From the NCBI GenBank assembly GCA_002295635.1, contig DBHK01000006.1:104468-168467 (forward strand): a stretch of 64,000 bases of DNA, written 5' to 3'. The notes under the pieces were generated by a model, which was not told the DNA's origin, made no database searches, and saw only the letters and a list, made by a program, of their open reading frames with translations. The DNA is from UBA830 sp002295635. GTDB lineage: Bacteria; Pseudomonadota; Alphaproteobacteria; MPNO01; UBA830. The position numbers and the translations under genes were made by a program. Below, one piece after another: positions 56,719 to 64,000 of the stretch. The first letter of the stretch is position 1; each line of letters begins with the position of its first letter.

Positions 56719-58830
56719 TTAGGATAAATTGGGGTATTTGGGATTTTCTGTCACCATCAGTGCAAACCCATAAGAAAGTGCAACCTCTGCCAGTTTATCG
56801 AAACGCCCCGATGCGCCGCCATGACCAGCTTCCATATTGATATACAACAGGGTTTTGGTATCAGCGGTGTTATGATGCCGTAGCTTTGCTGCCCACTTCG
56901 CCGGCTCCCAATAAGTTACACGCGGATCTGTTAGCCCACCCGTCGCCAGAACGTTCGGATAGGCCTGTTCGATAACGTTGGTATACGGGCAATATGAAGC
57001 CATGTATTCGAATGCGGCGACATCCCGTATGGGGTCGCCCCACTCCACCCATTCCGGCGGGGTTAAAGGTAGAGTGTCATCACACATTGTATTTAACACG
57101 TCGACGAACGGCACTTCAGCCAAGATACCGCAAAATAGATCGGGCCGTATATTTGCGACTGCTCCCATCAACATTCCACCGGCGCTACGCCCCTGTGCCA
57201 CAATATTTCCAACTGATGTGAAGTTGGCCGCGACGAGATGTTCAGCGGAGGCGATAAAATCAAGGAATGTATTCTTTTTGCGGTCCAACTTACCATCGGA
57301 ATACCAAATATAACCGTTTTCCGTGCCTCCCCGGACATGTGCGATCGCATATACGAAGCCTCGATCGACGAGGCTAAACACATTCGGCGAAAACCCAGCG
57401 GGCATAGCATAGCCGTACGATCCGTAGCCATAGAGCAATAATGGCGCTGAACCGTCGAGCGCGGTATCGATCGCATGCAGCACTGTCACCGGCACTAACT
57501 TGCCGTCATGACTTTCTGCCATTAGTCGCTGGCAGACATAGCCCGTCGGATCATGCCCCGAAGGAATTTCCTGTTCCTTTCGCAGTACACGCTCGCGGGT
57601 TCGCATATCGTAGTCATACACCTTTGTCGGCGTTGTCGGAGATGAATAAGAAATCCGCAGAGTATCGATTTGAAATTCGTATCCCGATATTAGGTTCAAA
57701 TCGTAGGCTTCCTCATCAAATACAATTTCGTGTTCGTCCCCGTCTGATATAGCCCTCACAACGATGCGCGGTAGTGCCTGTTCCCTTTCGAGCCTGACCA
57801 ACCAATCTCGGAATATAACCACGGAGCGGATCAGCCTACCCAACTTGTGCGGTACTAGATCAACCCAGTTCGATGGATCTGGGTCGTCTAACGGAGCCAT
57901 CACGATTCGGAAGTCGACCGCGTCCCGGTTTGTTCTGATAAACAGCGTCTCACCGTGATCCGACACATCGTAGGTCACCCCGGTTTCGCGAGGCAGCAAG
58001 AGTCGCGGCGGTGTGATAGGTTCCTCAGTCGGAATCAGACGCACTTCCGATGTATTGGCATGATCGTGCGTATATATGACAACGAACCGGCTACTTTCCG
58101 TCTTATTAATTCGGACGAAGAACCCGGGATCAGTCTCTTCGTAAACAAGCGTATCCTGAGCCGGAGGCGTTCCAACAGCATGCCGCATAACCTTGCCAGG
58201 CCGGTGGTTCTCATCAAGGATAGTATAGAACAAAGACGCGCTATCTGCCGACCAAACCATGTCGCCCTGCGCGTCCATCAGTTCGTCAGAGAGAAAATCG
58301 TTAGTCTCCATATCCCGGAGGATGATCTTGCAGTATTCTGACCCTTTCTGGTCTATTGCTACGGCTAATAGTCTGTGATCTGGAGAATGCACAGCCCCAC
58401 CAATTGCGAAAAATTTTTCGCCCTGTGCCTCCAAATTGCCATCTAGCAGCACCTGCTCGTTTGTACTGTCAAGATCTTCACACGGCCGCCGGCATAACAA
58501 CGGGTACTGTCCACCCTCAACGAACCGCCGGTAATAAGCCCAGTCGCTGTCAATTGCGGGCACAGAAGAATCATCTTCCTTAATCCTCCCTTTTATTTCT
58601 ATGGCCAGTCCTTTACGGAGTTCGGCAATAGGAGACAATGCGGCTTCTGTCCATGCGTTCTCTTCCTCGAGGTGGGCCCGGATATCAGCCTTCAGCGCAT
58701 CCGGCTCTCGCATGACCCGCTGCCAGCCGTTGTCCCGCAACCAATCATAGGGGTCGTCTATAGTGCATTTGTGCCGTTCGGTGGTGTGCCGCCTTCGTTC
58801 GGCGGTAGGAGGCGTCGTGGTCATGGTCAA
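56719..58830 (-). CDS. ptrB: Oligopeptidase B (S9 serine peptidase)
   Basis: 703 residues. The N-terminal seven-bladed propeller is followed by an alpha/beta hydrolase domain. The catalytic Ser is in GRSAGGMLMGA, the Asp lies near TGGLTDPRVTYWEP and the His is H670 in MEAGHGG. Family blocks DPYDWLRDNGWQ and YGSYGYAMPAGFSPNVFSLVDRG are present. It cleaves short peptides after basic residues in the cytosol. It stands alone between convergent neighbours. Confidence 0.94.
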   Translation of the reverse strand: MTMTTTPPTAERRRHTTERHKCTIDDPYDWLRDNGWQRVMREPDALKADIRAHLEEENAWTEAALSPIAELRKGLAIEIKGRIKEDDSSVPAIDSDWAYYRRFVEGGQYPLLCRRPCEDLDSTNEQVLLDGNLEAQGEKFFAIGGAVHSPDHRLLAVAIDQKGSEYCKIILRDMETNDFLSDELMDAQGDMVWSADSASLFYTILDENHRPGKVMRHAVGTPPAQDTLVYEETDPGFFVRINKTESSRFVVIYTHDHANTSEVRLIPTEEPITPPRLLLPRETGVTYDVSDHGETLFIRTNRDAVDFRIVMAPLDDPDPSNWVDLVPHKLGRLIRSVVIFRDWLVRLEREQALPRIVVRAISDGDEHEIVFDEEAYDLNLISGYEFQIDTLRISYSSPTTPTKVYDYDMRTRERVLRKEQEIPSGHDPTGYVCQRLMAESHDGKLVPVTVLHAIDTALDGSAPLLLYGYGSYGYAMPAGFSPNVFSLVDRGFVYAIAHVRGGTENGYIWYSDGKLDRKKNTFLDFIASAEHLVAANFTSVGNIVAQGRSAGGMLMGAVANIRPDLFCGILAEVPFVDVLNTMCDDTLPLTPPEWVEWGDPIRDVAAFEYMASYCPYTNVIEQAYPNVLATGGLTDPRVTYWEPAKWAAKLRHHNTADTKTLLYINMEAGHGGASGRFDKLAEVALSYGFALMVTENPKYPNLS

Positions 58831-58918
58831 CTTCTCGTAATGTACGCATTAAAAATGCCCAAGAAACGGTAATTCACCTGAAAGAGATCACCATCTATTC
58901 AACGGATTTCGAAGAAAG

Positions 58919-58995
58919 TGGTGGGCCTGGAGGGACTCGAACCCCCGACAACTCCGTTATGAGCGGAGCGTTCTAACCAGCTGAACTACAGGCCC
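58919..58995 (-). tRNA. tRNA with anticodon CAU (Met or lysidine-modified Ile2)
   Basis: The minus strand folds as a complete cloverleaf of 77 bases including an encoded CCA: acceptor GGGCCTG/CAGGCCC, D arm GTTC/GAAC, anticodon arm CTCCG-CTCATAA-CGGAG, T arm GGGGG-TTCGAGT-CCCTC. The anticodon is CAU. It lacks the three G-C pairs in the anticodon stem of initiator tRNA, so it is either elongator Met or the Ile2 tRNA whose C is changed to lysidine. The GGGCC acceptor leans towards Ile2, but I cannot decide without a model. Confidence 0.93.
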
Positions 58996-59123
58996 TAATT
59001 TATTTTGAACGATAGCCGCAAGCTGCCATCACGCAGTCGGTTACGCAAGCCACATTTAATTCTCTTCCGTGATCGCTGTTGGCCTAACGTACCAATGATT
59101 TAAAGATCATATAAATTAGTGAA

Positions 59124-60413
59124 CTAACGCTCTCTGAACGCCGCGTGCTGAAGCTTCAGTAACGGGGACACGAGGTAATCAAAGACTGAACGGCTTCCGG
59201 TCTTTATATCTACGTCGGCTTGCATCCCGGGGGTTATAGGCAGTGACCCTGCTTTTTTGCCAAGAAAATTCTTCTCTGTTTCAATCTCGACCCTAAAATA
59301 GGGAGCGCCACTAGAGTCTATTGATGTGCCAGCAGCGACATTTCTTACGTAGCCTTTTAATGATCCATACCGAAGAAAATCATACGTTTGGATCTTTACA
59401 TCCGCTTCCTGGCCGACGCTGACATAACCCACATCTATTGGCGCTAATTTAGTTTCTATTATTAGTTGGTCTCTCAACGGCACGATTTCCATGACCGCTT
59501 CACCAGGCTGCACCACTCCCCCAATTGTGTGTTGGCGGAGATTCTTGACGATGCCGTCTATCGGGCTTTTTAGAGAGGTTTGCTTAACAATTTCCGCAGC
59601 TGTTTCAAGTTGTTCTTTCGTCTGTGCGATTGCAATCTCAACGTTGCCTAATTCCTCGGAAACCTCTCTATTGAAATCTAGTAATTGGGTCTTTGCCCGT
59701 TGATTGGCTTCTTTGACCGCTTCTTCTGCTCTTTGAAGCGAACTTTTCAATTCAGAAATTTCTGATTTTAACTGTTCATATTCATTTTCGAGGTCAAGAG
59801 CTTCCATCCGCGTAACGAGTTTATTTTTTTCAAGATCTTTCGAGATCAAGAGACGTTTTTTTGCAAGAGACAAGCTGTTCTTCCGCCCCTGTATTCGGCT
59901 CTCCAATTCCCTTATTTCTAAGACCTTCTGCCTCGACTTTGCTTTAAGAATCCTAGTTTTTCCAATCACCTGCTCTTTACGGTTTTCAAAAGCGAGGATT
60001 TCCTTTTGGATTATTTTCTGCGTTCTGGAATCTTGTTTTATAGGTAAGAGAAACTGCTTCTTATCTAACTCGGCCTGTAATCTCTCTCGTTTAATTCGCA
60101 GGCCGTTTAGTTGAAGTTGGAGCTCCGATGATCTCACGCGGTCGGCGCCAAGCCGAAGCTGGATTAGGCGAGTACCACTACTCACTTTCTGTCCTTCTTC
60201 CACCAAAATTTCTGTAACTATGCCGCCTTCAAGGTGTTGAATTAATTTAACCTGACCTTGGGGGATAACCTCGCCACTCGCGACCGCAACCTCCTCTAGC
60301 TCCCCTAAAAGAGCCCATACAAGTCCGGAAAGCAGCAAACCAATAATTAAAATAGAGAAGTAGGAATCTCCTCTTGGTTTATACTTTCTAATCACGTCTT
60401 CTATTTTGCTCAC
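59124..60413 (-). CDS. HlyD-family type I secretion adaptor
   Basis: 429 residues: a short cytoplasmic N-terminus, one membrane helix at about residues 19-37, a lipoyl-like domain (QGQVKLIQHLEGGIVTEILV), a long coiled-coil hairpin (about 80-270), the second lipoyl half (KSPIDGIVKNLRQHTIGGVVQPGE) and a beta barrel. It is the periplasmic membrane-fusion protein that joins the ABC exporter to an outer-membrane TolC channel. It lies downstream of the exporter gene with a 36-base gap. The region looks more AT-rich than the dcw cluster by eye. Confidence 0.93.
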   Translation of the reverse strand: MSKIEDVIRKYKPRGDSYFSILIIGLLLSGLVWALLGELEEVAVASGEVIPQGQVKLIQHLEGGIVTEILVEEGQKVSSGTRLIQLRLGADRVRSSELQLQLNGLRIKRERLQAELDKKQFLLPIKQDSRTQKIIQKEILAFENRKEQVIGKTRILKAKSRQKVLEIRELESRIQGRKNSLSLAKKRLLISKDLEKNKLVTRMEALDLENEYEQLKSEISELKSSLQRAEEAVKEANQRAKTQLLDFNREVSEELGNVEIAIAQTKEQLETAAEIVKQTSLKSPIDGIVKNLRQHTIGGVVQPGEAVMEIVPLRDQLIIETKLAPIDVGYVSVGQEADVKIQTYDFLRYGSLKGYVRNVAAGTSIDSSGAPYFRVEIETEKNFLGKKAGSLPITPGMQADVDIKTGSRSVFDYLVSPLLKLQHAAFRER

Positions 60414-60449
60414 TTTTCTACCACTTAGAGTTTTTATACATGGAGATGA

Positions 60450-62150
60450 CTACCTCCTCGGGGACTTTGTGATTTTGGGTAGGACGCTCTCTCTATCCCC
60501 AGTCAAATAAATTCTTCCCTTATTGAGCACGGTAATTTGGTCCACCATTGCAAGTATCGCCGGGCTATGGGTCACAACGATTATCGTAGAACGATATTCT
60601 TTGGCCCGTCTTCCAAGGAAATCGATCATCATTTTTTCTGAACTTTGATCAAGGTTTGAAGTCGGCTCATCGAGCAACATTACTACTGGGCTTCCAATTA
60701 GTGCTCTAGCAATCGCAATTTTCTGCCTCTGGCCGACAGATAATGAATATCCCCCTTCGCCAATTAGGGTACTATAGCCATTCGGAAGGTCTGATATATC
60801 GGCGTGAAGACCAAGTTCCTGAGCAATTCCTATGACTTCTCTGTCTGGTATTTCGTCGGAAAAGCTCGCGATATTGTCGCGTATAGAACCCGTAAATAGC
60901 GTGCAATCTTGGGGAACGTATCCATACCAACTCGACAGTTGGGAATGATCGAACTGTCGAATATCGGCTTCGTCCCACAAAATCCGACCAGCTTGCGGCT
61001 TATACAAATTCAAAACAAGTTTGAAGAGGGTCGACTTCCCACTCCCATTATTTCCGACTACCGCGTGGATTTCTCCGGGTCGGAAGCTCAGGGTAATATC
61101 CTCTAGGACCCTTTTCTCATCATCGTACGAAAAATTTAATTTATCGATCTGTATTTCGCCTTTCGGGCGGTCAAACTCTACCGGGGTAGTATTTACGTGA
61201 CCGCTCTCCAAATACAGATCGCGAACCCGGTCTCGGGACGAGCGAAACTGATTCAGTGTTCGCCAAGCAATAGATAGTTGGCTAAGCGGCTGTATTACAC
61301 GAGTTGCTAACATATTCGCCGCGATCAATCCGCCAATTGTCATTGTTTGATCAAGAACCGCAACCGCTCCAAAAGAGGTGAGCGCCACCGTAACTCCCAT
61401 TGTTAAGACCACATTTATGTTTGCATACCTATCGGCGATGCGCCCCCTAGACACCGCTTTTTGAATGCTCTCAGAATGTCTCTCCGACCAAATTAACTGC
61501 AAATACCTTCCAATATCCAAGGATTTCACGGTGATGCGATTAGAGACAATTTCCACTAACAGGTTTTCAACACCGGAGCGAACATTTTGCTCTTGAAGGG
61601 CTGCTTTTTTAACGAACTTCGAGGACGACCACGCCAGCAGTGAAAACGCCAGTATTGTCCCGAGGAATACCCAGATCAGTGGCGGCGCAATCAGGTAGAT
61701 AATTAGAATAAAAATTATGGAGAAGGGAATATCAATAAAAAGAATGATAGTCGCACCGCCAACGAAGTTGCGAATATGCGCTAAGTCACGAAAAATATTT
61801 TGCCAATATGACGAGGGCCGGCTTTCGAGTTGATTTAAATTTAGTTGGGAAAAACGATCGAAAATCTCTTTACCAAGCCGACCGTCGATTTTTAGGGATA
61901 TAAATTGGAGTAAACGACTTCTCGCCTGTCTAAGAAAAAAATCAAATAAAAGAGCAATCAAAACGCCAAAAATAAGCGCCTTCAAAGTATCAAGACCAGA
62001 TTGGAAAACCACCCGATCATATACCTGGAGAACGAAAATCGGGGTTGCTAGTGCGAGAATATTGATAAAAAGAGAATACGTGATGACTCGGAATATATCT
62101 CGATCTGATAATTTTACGGTCGAGACGAGCCAGGCGGGTAATCCGAGCAT
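60450..62150 (-). CDS. Type I secretion ABC exporter (PrtD-like)
   Basis: 566 residues: about six membrane helices in residues 20-280 and a C-terminal ATPase with Walker A GNNGSGKST (366-374), signature LSVGQRQ (470-476) and Walker B VVMLLDEP (489-496). The N-terminal YSLFINILALATPIFVLQVYDRVV is the standard start of PrtD/RsaD-type exporters of RTX proteins. The signature has Val where Gly is usual (LSGGQ), a mild oddity. Eight bases separate it from the end of the RTX gene, so substrate and exporter are co-transcribed. Confidence 0.94.
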   Translation of the reverse strand: MLGLPAWLVSTVKLSDRDIFRVITYSLFINILALATPIFVLQVYDRVVFQSGLDTLKALIFGVLIALLFDFFLRQARSRLLQFISLKIDGRLGKEIFDRFSQLNLNQLESRPSSYWQNIFRDLAHIRNFVGGATIILFIDIPFSIIFILIIYLIAPPLIWVFLGTILAFSLLAWSSSKFVKKAALQEQNVRSGVENLLVEIVSNRITVKSLDIGRYLQLIWSERHSESIQKAVSRGRIADRYANINVVLTMGVTVALTSFGAVAVLDQTMTIGGLIAANMLATRVIQPLSQLSIAWRTLNQFRSSRDRVRDLYLESGHVNTTPVEFDRPKGEIQIDKLNFSYDDEKRVLEDITLSFRPGEIHAVVGNNGSGKSTLFKLVLNLYKPQAGRILWDEADIRQFDHSQLSSWYGYVPQDCTLFTGSIRDNIASFSDEIPDREVIGIAQELGLHADISDLPNGYSTLIGEGGYSLSVGQRQKIAIARALIGSPVVMLLDEPTSNLDQSSEKMMIDFLGRRAKEYRSTIIVVTHSPAILAMVDQITVLNKGRIYLTGDRESVLPKITKSPRR

Positions 62151-62158
62151 TAGCGCCC

Positions 62159-64000
62159 CTAAACGAGCACGATATCGTTAGCGACTATATCATTAGAAGC
62201 CGAGGCATTTCCGTGGTTAAGCAAAATTGTATAACCAGCGGATGACCCATTATCGTCATAAATAAGCGCCGCATCTGACTGAGAATAAATCAGCACCGGA
62301 TTGGAAGAGGAAAACTCGCCTAACGTACTATTGGTGCCATCGTAACCAGCGTTGATTACCTCGAAATTGACACCATTGCTGATCGAGTTAAATCCGAAGC
62401 CCTCTTTTGAGAGGCTAATTTTATCGGTGCCGGATAAAAAGTCGGCTACCGCGTCCCCGTTATTGCTACCTACCGTGCCATTTGAGGTTCGGACGTCGCC
62501 ATCTGATGAGCGAACATAGGCAAATGTGTCTGCCCCGCCATTTCCTCGCAGCGTGTCCGCTCCGCCGGATCCAGTAAGCGTCTCGGCATTAGAGCCACCG
62601 GTTATAGAATCGGCGGAAGACGACCCAGTTACACCCTCGATATTCGAAAAACTATCGGTTTCAGCCGTACCAGAGATCGTTACGTTACCTGAGCCGAAGT
62701 CTGCAGTAATCGCGTTAGAATTACGGTAATCGAGCGTATCGGTACCATTTTCGCCGTTGTAGGTGTCGCTTCCGCCTCCAGCTATAATCGTGTCGTTGCC
62801 ATCTCCCGCGGAAACTGTGTCGTTTCCACCAAGGTCAAAAATTGTGTCATTTCCGTTGCCGGTCGAGATGCTGTCGGCGTTATCTGTAGCGACGATCATG
62901 TCGTTCGCTGCGCTATTTGTGGAAGTTCCGTTTTGGAACGACGTGAAAAACGTTTTCGTAACTGAGGCACCGGCTGCGATATCCCCAAAATCAAGCGTAA
63001 GTGTTATTGCCTGATCCACCTGGGATCCGCCGCGATCAACTGGTGAATTGAATGCGGAAGCTGCAAAGGCATCATTATTGGTAAAGCCAAAATTGGACGC
63101 TCTGGCGGAACCATCGGTAGAGATAAGGTTGATCGAGATTTGTGAAGTCGGACCCTGTGCTTGTGAAATTGCTGTAACATTGTTGCCGCTTGGTTGCGAT
63201 AAGACATCGTTTCGTGTTTGAAAGTTCCCAAAGAAATCAAAATCTTGATCAGGATCCATCGTCCTCATGTAACGAACGTCTTCCAAAAGTACCGAACCGC
63301 TATTTTCAATAGTAACTGTTGTTTTGAAAAAACTATCGTTTCTATCGAGAGAAATTACCTGTTTGAACGTGACTCCGCTGCTTGACCCAGCTGTAAAAGT
63401 AGACGTCGTTTCTGCGCTAAGAGTTGAACCGGAGGATGTGGTCACTGTCCCCGCATTAATTTGGTTGGAAGATGACCCACGGTCCTGCACAAAATTTTGG
63501 GCGACACCACTAATTTTTAATCCGACTACGTAGCCCTCCACTGGGGAGCCCGGATTAAAGAAATCTCCGGACCGGCCGGACGGGTTCGCCGCAGAGAATC
63601 CTATTGGGTCAAAAATAATAGATATAGCATTTGGGGTTGATGCTCCAGCCGGGGCAACGCCTTGGCTACCCAATGAACCCGCTTCCGCAATTCCCAATTC
63701 TATAAATTCTCCGATGAGGAAAGTGTCGCTTGCGACGGCTACACCACCGGACGGACTCGACGGGGGGGCAGCAGCGAATACTGGACCAACAAACCGACCG
63801 GGGTCCACAAAACCGAACTCTGGCTCCACAACAAACGGATCAAAGAATGGGTCCGGACCAAATCCAAATCCTCCAAACAACGGATCCGGTCCCCCAAATA
63901 ATGGGTCCGGTCCTCCAAAGAATGGGTCCGGTCCTCCAAAGAACAGATCGGGTCCGAATCCGGGTGACGGGCTAAATCCTGGTACCGGACCAAAGCCTGG
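62159..64000 (-). CDS. RTX calcium-binding secreted protein, N-terminus outside the window
   Basis: The frame is open to the right edge, giving at least 613 residues. The first ordinary start-like codon (TTG, 63880) is inside a repeat and is not the real start. Reading from the edge: a Pro/Gly/Phe-rich part with 7-residue repeats (FFGGPDP), a beta-rich domain of about 250 residues (LLEDVRYMRTMDPDQDFD), two blocks of GGxGxDxU-type RTX nonapeptides, and a C-terminal region (LIYSQSDAALIYDDNGSSAG) ending in NDIVLV as in type I secretion signals. It has no protease, lipase or adhesin motif that I recognise. The ABC exporter and HlyD follow immediately. Confidence 0.88.
   Translation of the reverse strand, partial: PGFGPVPGFSPSPGFGPDLFFGGPDPFFGGPDPLFGGPDPLFGGFGFGPDPFFDPFVVEPEFGFVDPGRFVGPVFAAAPPSSPSGGVAVASDTFLIGEFIELGIAEAGSLGSQGVAPAGASTPNAISIIFDPIGFSAANPSGRSGDFFNPGSPVEGYVVGLKISGVAQNFVQDRGSSSNQINAGTVTTSSGSTLSAETTSTFTAGSSSGVTFKQVISLDRNDSFFKTTVTIENSGSVLLEDVRYMRTMDPDQDFDFFGNFQTRNDVLSQPSGNNVTAISQAQGPTSQISINLISTDGSARASNFGFTNNDAFAASAFNSPVDRGGSQVDQAITLTLDFGDIAAGASVTKTFFTSFQNGTSTNSAANDMIVATDNADSISTGNGNDTIFDLGGNDTVSAGDGNDTIIAGGGSDTYNGENGTDTLDYRNSNAITADFGSGNVTISGTAETDSFSNIEGVTGSSSADSITGGSNAETLTGSGGADTLRGNGGADTFAYVRSSDGDVRTSNGTVGSNNGDAVADFLSGTDKISLSKEGFGFNSISNGVNFEVINAGYDGTNSTLGEFSSSNPVLIYSQSDAALIYDDNGSSAGYTILLNHGNASASNDIVANDIVLV
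62522..62881 (-). repeat. RTX nonapeptide repeat blocks
   Basis: Two blocks in the secreted protein: NGNDTIFDLGGNDTVSAGDG and following repeats at 62726-62881, and ETLTGSGGADTLRGNGGADT with flanks at 62522-62629. The GGxGxDxU pattern binds calcium in a parallel beta roll once outside the cell. Confidence 0.88.
63879..63941 (-). repeat. 21-base tandem repeat encoding FFGGPDP units
   Basis: Three consecutive 21-base units at 63879-63899, 63900-63920 and 63921-63941. The last two are identical and the first differs at a few bases; a fourth degenerate copy follows to 63962 and another decayed stretch precedes from 63846. Each unit codes for seven residues, so copy-number change would keep the frame. 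Confidence 0.9.

Noticed and set aside
58919..64000. Genomic island inserted at the tRNA gene
   Set aside because: The type I secretion operon lies on the 5' side of the tRNA, while integration normally uses the 3' side; I saw no integrase and no repeat of the tRNA end.

Overview
The window looks like a chromosome segment of an alphaproteobacterium, probably a marine or metagenome-derived Rhodospirillales-like lineage. The support is the gene order mraZ-rsmH-ftsL-ftsI-murE-murF-mraY-murD-ftsW-murG-murC-murB-ddl-ftsQ-ftsA-ftsZ followed directly by lpxC, bamD, recN and ligA, the uvrD-prmA pair, the MlaA/MlaC pair, and an FtsZ with a long linker and a DDLLEIPAFLRRQ-type tail. Base composition looks close to 50% GC by eye. 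The species cannot be named from the sequence alone.

Layout. 1-3.9 kb: a truncated amidohydrolase, an acyl-CoA synthetase, a drug/metabolite-type exporter and a cytosolic AmpD-like amidase. 3.9-4.7 kb: the RNase P RNA gene rnpB, interrupted by a run of 309 N whose two flanks carry the same 29 bases, so the gap is almost certainly a scaffolding artefact. 4.96-29.3 kb: one long co-directional division and cell wall (dcw) cluster with many ATGA start/stop overlaps, running on into lipid A synthesis (lpxC), outer-membrane assembly (bamD), and DNA repair and ligation (recN, ligA). 29.4-35.0 kb, minus strand: aminopeptidase P, PrmA and a UvrD/PcrA helicase. 35.2-40.8 kb: a trypsin-fold/PDZ protein lacking the catalytic Ser and Asp, a ClC channel/antiporter with CBS domains, and an operon of a hotdog thioesterase with the two subunits of an NDP-forming acyl-CoA synthetase. 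41.2-44.3 kb: MlaA and MlaC (phospholipid transport) and the translation factor EttA.

44.4-56.6 kb is an accessory catabolic stretch, all on the plus strand: an unpaired hydantoinase-B-type protein, a GST, an SDR dehydrogenase, a hydantoinase A/B pair, a YtoQ protein, a cupin, a small two-helix membrane protein, a GNAT acetyltransferase, a cytosine-deaminase-type amidohydrolase and a dienelactone hydrolase. Together they suggest uptake and opening of small cyclic amides or N-heterocycles, but the substrate is not visible. 56.7-58.8 kb holds oligopeptidase B and 58.9 kb a tRNA with anticodon CAU.

59.1-64.0 kb (minus strand) is a type I secretion operon: a large RTX calcium-binding protein with a Pro/Gly/Phe tandem repeat near its visible N-terminal part (running off the window), its ABC exporter and its HlyD-type adaptor. 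No outer-membrane TolC partner lies in the window. I found no CRISPR array, transposase, integrase or phage gene. Most of the window is ordinary core genome. The parts most worth a second look are the rnpB gap, the inactive protease homologue with its missing start codon, the hydantoinase-type cluster and the repeat-bearing RTX protein.
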